In this document: one piece after another, positions 36,883 through 45,153 of the stretch
How positions within the stretch are numbered: the first letter of the stretch is position 1
Layout of the letters: every line of letters begins with the position of its first letter
Assembly (NCBI GenBank): GCA_964565925.1
Contig: CAZMGV010000002.1
Coordinates: 124,001 to 188,000, forward strand
DNA: 64,000 nt
Reading direction: 5' to 3'
From: CAZMGV01 sp964565925
GTDB lineage: Bacteria > JAGRBM01 > JAHCIT01
Notes under the pieces: generated by a model
Told to the model about the DNA's origin: nothing
Databases searched by the model: none
What the model saw: only the letters and a program-made list of their open reading frames with translations
Made by a program: the position numbers and the translations under genes

Positions 36883-38460
36883 ATGGCGGCTGCAAAAACG
36901 GTACATACGCTGGTCATCGGCAGCGGGCTGGCGGGGCTTTCGTGCGCCCGGATGCTGGCCGTGAAGGGCAAGTCGGTCGCGGTCCTCGAGAAGGCGCCCG
37001 TGATCGGCGGCCATCTGCTCCCGTTCAACCGGGGCGGCGCGCATTTCGAGGTCGGCATCCACTATATCGCCGACACCGCCCCGGAGAGCCAGTGGGGCCG
37101 GGCCTGCCGCGCCCTCGGGATCGAGGTCGACACTGTGCCGCTCGACCCGGAGTTCGAGCAGCTCCGGTTCCCGGGCAAGCCGCCGATCCCGGTTTATGCG
37201 CCGCTCAGCCGGTTCCGCGAGAGCCTCGAGGAACGGTTCCCCGCCGAGAAGAAAGCGATCCGTAAATGGGTCGAGGCGCTGGACGCCATCTATTCCCTGT
37301 CTGATTCAGTCGATTTCCCGTACCGGACGATCGACATGTTCAAGGCGGCGGCCGGCAAACCTTCCATGGCGAAGATCGCCCCGCTCTCGGTCCAGACGCT
37401 CGACCAGTATTTAAGGGGCACGCTGGGCGTCTCGAAAGAACTCTATGAGGTGCTGGCGTTCCAGCACGTGCTGATCGGCGTACCGCCGGAGCGGCTCTCG
37501 GCCGCCGTCTACATGCTGGTCCACCGGTACTATTTCGAGTCGCCCTGCTTCGTGTCGGGCGGCGGACAGGCGCTGATCGACGCCCTGCTCCATCCCGCCG
37601 TGGACTACCGGACCCGGATCGACGCGCGCATCAGCCGCGTACCGAAGTCCGACGGAACGAAAACCCCCGAAGGGCTCCCCTGCCGGTTCTCCGCGAACTG
37701 GGACGGCGAGACCATCAATGCCCGTCACGTCGTCTGGACGGCGGACCCCCGGCTCTGGAGACGGAGCAGCGACATCAGGCCCAACCGGCTCACGCGCTGG
37801 CGGCTGTCGCAGGTGGAAACCCCGCACGCGCTCGTGGTGGGTTATTTCGCCACCGGCAAGCCGCTGGGGGAGCACGGCATCGGCAACCGCAACTACTGGC
37901 TCATGGGGACGCTCGACTCGCACCAGTCGTATTCCCATCTGCCGCTGGAGGAACTCGCCCGGCGGGCGCCAATTTATATGTCCACCGGATCGCTTCGCGA
38001 TCCCTATGCAATCGAACCGGGCGGCAAGATCGGCGCGCGCGGCGTGTTCCAGGCGATGTTCCTTGTCCCGCCGGACCCGGGCCCCTGGGGCGGCGCCGAC
38101 CTTGAGGCTTACCGCAGACCCTCGGCCAGGGGCGGCTACAAGGAGACCTACTACGCCCGCAAGGACGCGCTGATGCCGATCCTGAAAGACCGGGTGTTCG
38201 AAGCGTTTCCGTCCGTGAGAGATGACCTCGTCTGGGAGGAGCTCGGCACGCCGCTCACCCACGCCCGGTATCTGAACTCAATCACCCTGAACGGCTACGG
38301 CTATTCCCCCACGGTTTTCGACTTCCTCATCGGCCGGCCGGGCTACGAAACCGGTGTCGACGGCTTTTACTTCTGCGGCCAGCACATCAAGCCGGCCCAC
38401 GGCATCACCACGGTCCTCGTGAACGGCACCGGAATGGGCAAACGGCTGGCTGCGGATTAA
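36883..38460 (+). CDS. FAD-dependent oxidoreductase (retinol saturase/phytoene desaturase-like)
   Basis: This 525-residue flavoprotein starts with the dinucleotide-binding motif GSGLAG (residues 13-18) and Glu36 ending the second strand. VIGGHLLPFNRGG and FEVGIHYI follow, as in all-trans-retinol 13,14-reductases and CrtI/carotenoid isomerases. The C-terminal FAD block is GFYFCGQHIKPAHGI. Relatives saturate or desaturate polyene lipids; the substrate here is unknown. GGGAGG lies about 8 bases before the ATG. No carotenoid genes lie nearby, so a role in lipid or quinone modification is as likely as carotenoid synthesis. Confidence 0.87.
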   Translation: MAAAKTVHTLVIGSGLAGLSCARMLAVKGKSVAVLEKAPVIGGHLLPFNRGGAHFEVGIHYIADTAPESQWGRACRALGIEVDTVPLDPEFEQLRFPGKPPIPVYAPLSRFRESLEERFPAEKKAIRKWVEALDAIYSLSDSVDFPYRTIDMFKAAAGKPSMAKIAPLSVQTLDQYLRGTLGVSKELYEVLAFQHVLIGVPPERLSAAVYMLVHRYYFESPCFVSGGGQALIDALLHPAVDYRTRIDARISRVPKSDGTKTPEGLPCRFSANWDGETINARHVVWTADPRLWRRSSDIRPNRLTRWRLSQVETPHALVVGYFATGKPLGEHGIGNRNYWLMGTLDSHQSYSHLPLEELARRAPIYMSTGSLRDPYAIEPGGKIGARGVFQAMFLVPPDPGPWGGADLEAYRRPSARGGYKETYYARKDALMPILKDRVFEAFPSVRDDLVWEELGTPLTHARYLNSITLNGYGYSPTVFDFLIGRPGYETGVDGFYFCGQHIKPAHGITTVLVNGTGMGKRLAAD

Positions 38461-38463
38461 AGG

Positions 38464-38490
38464 CCCCGGCAAAATCGCCCGCCGGGGATT
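38464..38490 (+). terminator. Possible terminator of the FAD oxidoreductase gene
   Basis: CCCCGGC and GCCGGGG (38464-38470, 38481-38487) form a 7-bp stem, followed by the weak T-run ATTTGCCTT. Confidence 0.5.
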
Positions 38491-38586
38491 TGCCTTCCCC
38501 ACCGGCTCTGCCGTATGGATGGGGCGTTCCCTACTACGGCGTCCGGTCACCGGACCCAATCTTTAGAAGAGAGAAAGAGAGCTTCC

Positions 38587-39483
38587 ATGCGTACCAAGGT
38601 ACTGAAGTTCGCGGCCATTGCGGCGGTTACGGTGTCGGTGACACTGGCCCTCGCGGCGTGCAGCGACGGATTCGAAACCCGGCCGAGCGGCCTGAAGATC
38701 AAGATCGTCAAGCAGGGCGAAGGCGACCGGGCGGCCAAGAAGGGCGACCAGGTGTCGGTCCACTACACGGGCTGGCTCTGGGTGAGCGGCAAGAAGGGCG
38801 ACCAGTTCGACTCCTCCCGCGACCGCGGCAACCCCATCACCTTCGGTCTCGGCACGGGCCGCGTGATCAAGGGCTGGGACGAAGGCATTGAAGGCATGAA
38901 AATCGGCGAACAGCGCCTGCTGATCATCCCGGCCGAGATCGCCTACGGCGACAAGGGCCGTCCGAAGATTCCGCCCAACTCGACCCTTTTCTTCGAGACC
39001 GAACTGACCGCCGTGAAGAGCGCGGAAGAGGCCCAGAAGGAACGCGAAGAGATGCAGAAAAAACGTGAAGAGGAGCGTGCGGCGCTTATGGCACAGAACA
39101 AGAAACCGATCACCGTATCCGATCCGAAGAAGTGGACCGCCGAACCGTCGGGGCTCTACTGGCAGATCAACAAGCCGGGCAAGGGCGCCGTGGCGGAACC
39201 GGGCAAGACCGTGTCCGTTCACTACACGGGCAAGCTGTGGGAAGACGGCAAGGCGACCGAGAAGTTCGACAGCTCGGTCGACCGCGGGCAGCCGTTCGAC
39301 TTCCAGCTGGGCACCGGCAACGTGATCCGGGGCTGGGACGAAGGCGTCAAGGGCATGAAAGTGGGCGAAAAGCGCACGCTGATCATCCCCGCCGACATGG
39401 CCTACGGCGAACGCGCCATGGGGCCCACGATCAAGGCCTACTCGAACCTCTACTTCGAGGTCGAGCTGCTGGCCGTGAAGTAA
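38587..39483 (+). CDS. Lipoprotein with two FKBP-type peptidyl-prolyl isomerase domains
   Basis: ATG 38587 opens a lipoprotein signal with lipobox LAAC (Cys25). The 298-residue protein has two complete FKBP domains (~30-140 and ~190-298), each with VHYTG, FDSS, and IxGWDEGxxGMKxGExRxLIIPxxxAYG. A charged helix (KEREEMQKKREEERAAL) separates them. FKBP domains catalyse proline isomerisation and chaperone folding. Lipid anchoring puts this one in the periplasm, probably assisting outer-membrane or secreted proteins such as the large repeat proteins in this window (inference). A strong terminator follows. Confidence 0.93.
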   Translation: MRTKVLKFAAIAAVTVSVTLALAACSDGFETRPSGLKIKIVKQGEGDRAAKKGDQVSVHYTGWLWVSGKKGDQFDSSRDRGNPITFGLGTGRVIKGWDEGIEGMKIGEQRLLIIPAEIAYGDKGRPKIPPNSTLFFETELTAVKSAEEAQKEREEMQKKREEERAALMAQNKKPITVSDPKKWTAEPSGLYWQINKPGKGAVAEPGKTVSVHYTGKLWEDGKATEKFDSSVDRGQPFDFQLGTGNVIRGWDEGVKGMKVGEKRTLIIPADMAYGERAMGPTIKAYSNLYFEVELLAVK

Positions 39484-39516
39484 TTGATTTTCCGCCCGTA
39501 CGCGGGCCTTGATTTC

Positions 39517-39557
39517 GTTCAGGCCGGGGGTATTAATCCCCGGCCTGAACCGTTTTT
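39517..39557 (+). terminator. Rho-independent terminator
   Basis: GTTCAGGCCGGGG and CCCCGGCCTGAAC form a perfect 13-bp stem, followed by CGTTTTT. It ends the FKBP gene just before the transketolase-like gene. Confidence 0.93.
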
Positions 39558-39586
39558 CAGCTCACAAAGGGGCGGTTACCCTCCAT

Positions 39587-41857
39587 ATGGACACCAAAGA
39601 TCCGATCACCCGGCGCAACACTGGCGCCGGGATCACCCGTGACATCATCGACCCGCGCATCGACGTGGTCCGCACCCCGGAACTTTCCGCGTCGCAGGTC
39701 GCAGAACTCTCGGCCCGCGCCAAGCGCGCCCGGCTGACGGCGGTCGACGCGGTGGCCCGGGTCGGCGAAGACCACCTGGGCGGCGGGCTCGAGATCATCG
39801 ACCCGCTCGAACTGGTGCTCTCGGTCATGGACCGCGCCAGGGGCGACGACTTCTTCATCTCGCAGGGCCATGTGGCCGCCGGTTATTTCGCGGCGCTGTC
39901 GGGCCACGGCTACATCACCTCCGAAGACGTCGTGAACGGCTTCCGAACCTCCGAACCGATCGGCGGCCATGTGACCCCGATCGCGGGCGGCTCCATGAAC
40001 ACCGGACGCCTGGGCAACGACGCCGGCGGCGTAGGCATGGCGATCTGGAACCAGTCCGCCGGAAAAGAAGGCGTCGCCTTCGTGTTCACGAGCGACGGCT
40101 CCATGCAGGAAGGCTCCGCGATGGAGGCGCTCGAGATCGCCGCCAACCGCAAGGCACCGTGCATTTTCATACCGGCGCTCAACGCCATGCAGCTTTCCGG
40201 AACGACACAGTCCATCGACCCGGCCGGCAACCCGGCCGCCAAGGCCCGCGCCGCCGGCGTGAAGGTCATCGAGACCCCGTCGTGCCACGACTTCGCCGGT
40301 TTCTACAAGGCGCTGCGCGACGCGGTCGTCCTGTGCCGCCGCGGCGAAGGCCCGGTGTTCATCCACCCGGTCGGTGAAACCAGAGCGGCCAGGGACGTGC
40401 TGACGGACCCTGCCAAGTGGGGCTTTGCGGCGGACGAGAAGATCTGGGTGCCGGGCTCGATCATGGGCCGCGGCATCAAGGCGTGGGAAGACGGAATCAT
40501 CGCCACCATCAACGCCGAGCGCAAAGGAAAGCCGCTCGCCAAGCCGGTCAATCACCACGACGGCAACCTGAAGAAGGAAAACGTCGAGGAGATCCGCAAG
40601 GCGTTCAGACTGACGGCGGCCGAAGAGCAGGCGCTCAAGGTCCCCTCCGTCAAGGTGACGTTCCGCGCCCGCCCCTCGTCCAGTGCCCCGACCGGCTACG
40701 AGTTCGACTGGCCCGAGACCCTGCCCGTTTCCGCCAGCGAGACGCTGGTGAAGGGCGACCACGGCGCCGACTGGGTTTCACCGCGCAAGGGCGTGAACCT
40801 GGCGCTGAAAGCACTCGCCGCCAAAAACGGCGCCTCCATGGCCGCCGTCGATATGGACCTCGGCGGCTCCACGCAGCTCGGCGTCCTGCAGGGGGCGCTC
40901 GGCAACCGCTTCATACAGGCGGGCATCCGCGAGCGCGCCGCGTTTCTCGCCGCCGCCGGCTACATCTATGAGGGACTCACCCAGTTCGGCGGCAAGCCCG
41001 GCAAGGACAAGCTGCCGACCGTGGCCGCCTCGACGTTCGCCGCCTTTATCCAGGGCGTGGGACGCGAAGGCCTCGAGTTCGCCGACTACCAGCAGGACAT
41101 TTACGGGCACGACGAGGACGGCCTGACCGTCGGCGTGCCGGTGAAGGTGATTTCGAGCCACAACGGCCTCAACCCCGGCAAGGACGGCATCACCGCCCAC
41201 GCGCTGCACGGGATCGACCTCGCCTTCGAACTGCCCCGCCTCAAGCGGGCGTTCCTCCCGGCCGATGCCAATCACGCCGTCCACCTGATGCGCGAGATGT
41301 ACCGGCTGAACGACTTCGCCCTGTATATCGGCCCCCGCGACGTGGTGCCGACGATCGGCAAGCAGAACCAGCCCCAGAAGCCGCTGTTCGGTCCCGACTG
41401 GAAGTTCGAGCCCGTCACGCTCGTCCGCCAGTCGCCCAAGGCCAGAACGGCGATCCTCGTCACCGGCCCTATCCTCTACCGGGCGCTGATGGCCCGCGAG
41501 AAGCTGGACGGGAAGAAGCAGCCCACGGATGTCTACTTCGTCGGGCAGGTGAAACCGTTCCCCGTGGCGAAGGTGGTCAAGATTCTCCAGAGCTATGACT
41601 CGGTTGTAACCGTGGAAGACGGCTACGTGGGCGGCGACGACTCCGTCCGCGGACTCGCGGGACTCGTGGCAGGCTGCCTGGCCCAGTACGGCTCCAAGGT
41701 GCTCGGCGCCCGCAAAGGCAAGAAGAAGCTGCCGGGCCTCGCCAAGATCGGCAGCCCGCACGGACAGACCATGAGCGAGAGCCCGCTCATCATCTACGAC
41801 CGTTACGGCCTCTCGGTCGCCGACATCGTCAAAGCCGCCCAGCGCGCACTGAAATAG
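39587..41857 (+). CDS. Transketolase-like thiamine-diphosphate enzyme
   Basis: This 756-residue protein has the order of a transketolase: an N-terminal TPP domain with FFISQGHVAAGYFA (His of the S-x-GH motif) and TSDGSMQEG, then a pyrimidine-binding domain (VGREGLEFADYQQDIYGHDEDG, VISSHNGLNPGKDG), then a C-terminal domain. In canonical enzymes the diphosphate motif starts GDG and ends in NN. Here it is SDG, and the end lies near ALNAMQLSG, so this is a diverged relative. It may be a pentose-phosphate transketolase or a paralogue with another ketol donor. AAAGGGG precedes ATG 39587. The following GST gene starts 9 bases after its stop. Confidence 0.85.
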   Translation: MDTKDPITRRNTGAGITRDIIDPRIDVVRTPELSASQVAELSARAKRARLTAVDAVARVGEDHLGGGLEIIDPLELVLSVMDRARGDDFFISQGHVAAGYFAALSGHGYITSEDVVNGFRTSEPIGGHVTPIAGGSMNTGRLGNDAGGVGMAIWNQSAGKEGVAFVFTSDGSMQEGSAMEALEIAANRKAPCIFIPALNAMQLSGTTQSIDPAGNPAAKARAAGVKVIETPSCHDFAGFYKALRDAVVLCRRGEGPVFIHPVGETRAARDVLTDPAKWGFAADEKIWVPGSIMGRGIKAWEDGIIATINAERKGKPLAKPVNHHDGNLKKENVEEIRKAFRLTAAEEQALKVPSVKVTFRARPSSSAPTGYEFDWPETLPVSASETLVKGDHGADWVSPRKGVNLALKALAAKNGASMAAVDMDLGGSTQLGVLQGALGNRFIQAGIRERAAFLAAAGYIYEGLTQFGGKPGKDKLPTVAASTFAAFIQGVGREGLEFADYQQDIYGHDEDGLTVGVPVKVISSHNGLNPGKDGITAHALHGIDLAFELPRLKRAFLPADANHAVHLMREMYRLNDFALYIGPRDVVPTIGKQNQPQKPLFGPDWKFEPVTLVRQSPKARTAILVTGPILYRALMAREKLDGKKQPTDVYFVGQVKPFPVAKVVKILQSYDSVVTVEDGYVGGDDSVRGLAGLVAGCLAQYGSKVLGARKGKKKLPGLAKIGSPHGQTMSESPLIIYDRYGLSVADIVKAAQRALK

Positions 41858-41866
41858 GGTTCATCC

Positions 41867-42511
41867 ATGTCCGAATTCACCCTCGTCATCGGTAACTACA
41901 ACCTCTCGTCGTGGTCGCTCAGGCCCTGGCTCGTGATGAAGCAGCTCGGCATCCCGTTCGATACGGTGAAAGTCGACCTCAAGTCATCGGGCGACAAGCC
42001 CCCCGACGTGAAGGCAGAAATACTGCGCCACTCGCCGTCGGGCCGGGTCCCGGCGCTCAAGCACCGGGGCCTCACGGTCTGGGATTCGCTGGCGATCTGC
42101 GAATACCTCGCCGAGACGTTCCCGGAGAAGAGGCTCTGGCCCGAAGACAAGGCCGCCCGGGCCATCGCCCGTTCCGTGAGCGCCGAGATGCATTCCGGTT
42201 TCATGGGGATGCGGACGAAGATGTCGATGAACTTCAAGGGCCGGACGCCGCTCGCCGAAATTCCGGCCGAGGCCGCCGGAGACGTCAAGCGGATCCAGGA
42301 GATCTGGTCAAACTGCCGCCAGCAGTACGGCACGCTCGGACCCTACCTGTTCGGCGGTTTCTCCATCGCCGACGCGATGTACGCGCCGGTCGTCTCGCGC
42401 TTCACCACCTACGGAGTGAAGGCCGACAGCGCCTCGAAAGCCTATATGGATACGGTCTGGAAGATGCCCGCCATGCAGGACTGGCTGAAGGGCGCCGAGC
42501 AGGAACCCTGA
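41867..42511 (+). CDS. Glutathione S-transferase family protein
   Basis: This 214-residue protein has an N-terminal thioredoxin-like domain with the block IGNYNLSSWSLRPWLVMK, in which a Ser near residue 14-15 would activate glutathione. The cis-proline motif is RVPALKHRG, and the D-S-L-A-I-C-E-Y-L-A glutathione-binding motif follows. The C-terminal half is helical. It is 9 bases downstream of the transketolase-like gene and probably in the same transcript. It likely conjugates or isomerises small electrophiles. Confidence 0.92.
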   Translation: MSEFTLVIGNYNLSSWSLRPWLVMKQLGIPFDTVKVDLKSSGDKPPDVKAEILRHSPSGRVPALKHRGLTVWDSLAICEYLAETFPEKRLWPEDKAARAIARSVSAEMHSGFMGMRTKMSMNFKGRTPLAEIPAEAAGDVKRIQEIWSNCRQQYGTLGPYLFGGFSIADAMYAPVVSRFTTYGVKADSASKAYMDTVWKMPAMQDWLKGAEQEP

Positions 42512-42530
42512 CACTCGGCCGTCCGGCCCG

Positions 42531-44546
42531 CTATTCGTTCACGCGCGCCGGCAGTACCACCATCGTAATACCGTCCCACTGAAGTCTCCGCTGGATGGCG
42601 AACGCCGTCTCGTTGTGCAGCAGCTGCTGGGTCCAGTTTTCACGCTGGAAAACGACCTTGCCCGCGAAGAATACCGTCTTGGGGAACTCTTTCTTGACCT
42701 CGATGCAGAGCTTTTCCGCTTCGGCCACCGCGTCCGTGCCCATTACGAACCGGTAGGACGTCGGCACGCCGAGGCCCCGGCCCAGCTCCACGTATTTCTG
42801 GAGCATCGCTTCCGACTGTGCCTGGAGGGCGTGCATCTCGCCCTCTCCCTTGAACACGCCCGAGTCGACGACACCGACCGAGATCATGATCAGGTTCTTG
42901 TAGTGGTTCGGGAACACGCGGAAGATGTTGAGAATCGTGTGGATACCCAGTCCGCCATAGCCCGCCACCAGCACGGCCGCCGTCGGCGCGTTGGGATTCA
43001 GCGGTTCGGCGTTCGGCACCGGATTGCGGGGGACGTCCTTGAGCTCCTCAAAGAGGGCCTGCAGCTTGCCCGACACCTGGCGGTAATGGGACCGGATAAT
43101 AAAGCACAGCACCACCAGCACACCGGTGGCGGCGACGGTCACCCAGCCGCCCGATTCGAACTTCTCGAAAACCGTAATCACCAGAATCGTGAAACAGAAG
43201 ACAAACCCGACGCCGAAGACGCCGAGCCGCCGCAGGCGCTCCGGCTTGTCGCGGCGGCCCCACCAGAGTTTGAGCAGCGCAAACATGGACAGCGAGAAGG
43301 TCACGAACACGTTGATCGAATACATGACGACGAGCCTGTCGACCGCGCCGTGCGTGTACATCAGGGCGATGAGCGCGGTGACGCCCATCAGGATAATACC
43401 GTTCTGCGTGGTGAGCCGTTCCGAAAGCGCCCCGAACCGGCGCGGGACCCAGGAGTCCACCGCCATGTTCGCCAGCACGCGCGGACCGTCGATGAAACCG
43501 GCCTGCGCGGCGACGACGAGGAGTGCCGCCGCCGAGAAGAGCGCCGTCACCACGAACATCTGGCCGCCCGGAACCCCTTCGGTCACCCGTTCCAGCAGCA
43601 CCGCGTTCAGGGTTTTCCCCTCGACCGGGTGGACATCCCACAGGAGATAGCAGGCAATGAGGCCGCCGGCGGCGAAGGCCAGCGAAATGGCCATATAAAC
43701 CATTGTCTTTTTGCCGGTATGGACGCGGGGCTCGCGCATGATGGCCAGACCGTTCGAGACGGCCTCGATACCGGTGTAGGTGCCGCCGCCCAGCGAGTAG
43801 GCATGGACGAACATCTTCAGCATGCCGAAAAGGCCCAGCACGCCCAGCCCGTGCTGGAAACCGGTGCTGACCCGGTCGACGGTGTGCTGGACCTCGCTGA
43901 CGTGCATCCCCATTCCGAACACGATCAGGATGAAATGCGTGATCACGAACACCATGAAGATCGGGGCCATCACCGTCACGGACTCTTTCACGCCCCGGAG
44001 GTTCATGATGGTCAGAACGCCTATAAACCCGAACTCCGCCGCGAGCTTGTGGGCGTGCCATTCGAGCGGCAGGAAACTGAACAGCGCGTCGCCGGCGGCG
44101 GCGATCGAGATCGTGATCGTCAGGATGTAGTCGACGAGCAGGGCCGAGCCGGAGATGACGCCCCACTTCTCGCCCAGCAGTTTGGTGGCGACGAGATAGC
44201 CGCCGCCGCCGTGGGGGAACTCCTCGATGATATGGCTGTAGGCCGAAGCGATAATAAAAACCGTCAGCGCCGTCAGCAGGGCGAGGCCGACCGCCAGATA
44301 GGTGTGCTCGCCAAGGGCCTTGAACGCTTCTTCAGGACCGTAAGACGACGACGAAAGGCCGTCGGCGCCGAGGCCCACCCACGCCAGCAGCGGAATGAGC
44401 GAGGTGTGGTGAAAGACCGAGCTGTCCATCACGTCGCGGGGCTTGCCGACCAGGAAATGCCAGGCACGGCTCATCATCGAGCTGAGGGGCTGTTCGGGAA
44501 GCGGCGGTTCAACGGGATCAGGGGAATTGGGGGAATCAGGGGACAT
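42531..44546 (-). CDS. KimA-like APC-superfamily permease 1 (c-di-AMP riboswitch controlled)
   Basis: This 671-residue protein has a long cytoplasmic N-terminus, then VGKPRD and LLAWVGLGADGLSSSSYGPEEAF, the first-helix signature of KimA-like potassium/APC transporters. About twelve membrane helices follow, including FPHGGGGYLVATKLLG. A C-terminal cytoplasmic alpha/beta domain (~530-671: VLVAGYGGLGIHT..., FFAGKVVFQRENW) resembles a universal-stress-protein-type regulatory domain. In Bacillus, KimA (YdaO) imports potassium and is inhibited by c-di-AMP at RNA and protein level. The ydaO-type riboswitch directly upstream supports the same physiology here. AGGAG lies 9 bases before the ATG. It is paralogous to the 45154 gene. 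Confidence 0.88.
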   Translation of the reverse strand: MSPDSPNSPDPVEPPLPEQPLSSMMSRAWHFLVGKPRDVMDSSVFHHTSLIPLLAWVGLGADGLSSSSYGPEEAFKALGEHTYLAVGLALLTALTVFIIASAYSHIIEEFPHGGGGYLVATKLLGEKWGVISGSALLVDYILTITISIAAAGDALFSFLPLEWHAHKLAAEFGFIGVLTIMNLRGVKESVTVMAPIFMVFVITHFILIVFGMGMHVSEVQHTVDRVSTGFQHGLGVLGLFGMLKMFVHAYSLGGGTYTGIEAVSNGLAIMREPRVHTGKKTMVYMAISLAFAAGGLIACYLLWDVHPVEGKTLNAVLLERVTEGVPGGQMFVVTALFSAAALLVVAAQAGFIDGPRVLANMAVDSWVPRRFGALSERLTTQNGIILMGVTALIALMYTHGAVDRLVVMYSINVFVTFSLSMFALLKLWWGRRDKPERLRRLGVFGVGFVFCFTILVITVFEKFESGGWVTVAATGVLVVLCFIIRSHYRQVSGKLQALFEELKDVPRNPVPNAEPLNPNAPTAAVLVAGYGGLGIHTILNIFRVFPNHYKNLIMISVGVVDSGVFKGEGEMHALQAQSEAMLQKYVELGRGLGVPTSYRFVMGTDAVAEAEKLCIEVKKEFPKTVFFAGKVVFQRENWTQQLLHNETAFAIQRRLQWDGITMVVLPARVNE

Positions 44547-44628
44547 TCAGAGAGACTCCTGCACGAGCGTCGTCATTCGTAAGGCAACGAGAGACGGACT
44601 CCGGCGCTCTGGAGTTCTGTCCCTTTCG

Positions 44629-44784
44629 ACGCCTGCGGGGTTAGCTGACGGACTCGGGCCGAAAGGTTCGGTTGCCCTACGCCGGTTTCCCGGCGATTCG
44701 CCCCTGCCAGCAGCTTATAAACCGGCTGCTGGCTTTGGTTCCCCCGTCCCAAGCCCCATTCGGAGCCCGGATTCGGCCATGCGG
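44629..44784 (-). promoter_or_regulatory. ydaO/yuaA-type cyclic di-AMP riboswitch, upstream of permease 1
   Basis: On the minus strand the leader carries the conserved blocks of the ydaO motif in order: CGCATGG, GGGGGAACC, a variable hairpin, GGGGCGAATCGCC, GTAGGGC, a hairpin with loop CTTT, CCCGAGTCCGTCAGCTAACC, and a closing GCG that pairs with the first CGC. These match the B. subtilis ydaO leader block by block. The family binds c-di-AMP and turns expression off. Downstream, ACTCC (mRNA, 44615-44611) can pair either with GGAGT (44602-44598) or with the AGGAGT ribosome-binding site (44560-44555), offering a switching mechanism. Confidence 0.92.
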
Positions 44785-44789
44785 GCGGC

Positions 44790-44818
44790 ATAATGCATAA
44801 GTGTTAAGATCGGTTCAA
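44790..44818 (-). promoter_or_regulatory. Candidate promoter of permease 1 leader
   Basis: TTGAAC (minus strand, 44818-44813) and CATTAT (44795-44790) are separated by 17 bases. The predicted start, about 7 bases on, falls on the first CGC of the riboswitch. Each box matches the sigma70 consensus at four of six positions. The same arrangement occurs before the second riboswitch. Confidence 0.5.
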
Positions 44819-45153
44819 GCCCTGTCTCACCGGAAAACCCTTCAGAACTTGTGCCACCGCCTCCGAATGGCTGTTTCCAGAATGCGGGTCGCTCCATATC
44901 CAAATGATTTGATTAAATCAGGATTAATGACCGTGCCGATTCACAAAAATATTAAATGTAACTATCTGTAATTACACAATATTTTTATATGATTATTTAT
45001 CCACAGACCATCAGCCGTTAATAATTTTAATGAAATGAATCTGGTCTGCGCACAAAAAATATCACCGCAGGGGCAGAAATGCCTGCAAGCCGGTCGAATG
45101 CCCGGCAATTGTGCGGTTGCTGAACCAGGGACCAGCTAGCTGGTACTGGACGG
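44819..45153. other. AT-rich intergenic region between the two permease genes
   Basis: No gene is seen. From about 44900 to 45065 the DNA is strikingly AT-rich compared with its surroundings. It contains the inverted repeat TGATT-A-AATCA (44910-44920) and widely spaced 7-base arms CAGACCA/TGGTCTG (45004-45010, 45042-45048). It may hold upstream promoter elements for permease 1. No clear terminator follows the stop of permease 2 at 45154. Confidence 0.5.

Noticed and set aside
42615..44582. Plus-strand frame of 655 codons opposite permease 1
   Set aside because: Antisense shadow of a clearly homologous permease; His/Arg-rich product without motifs.
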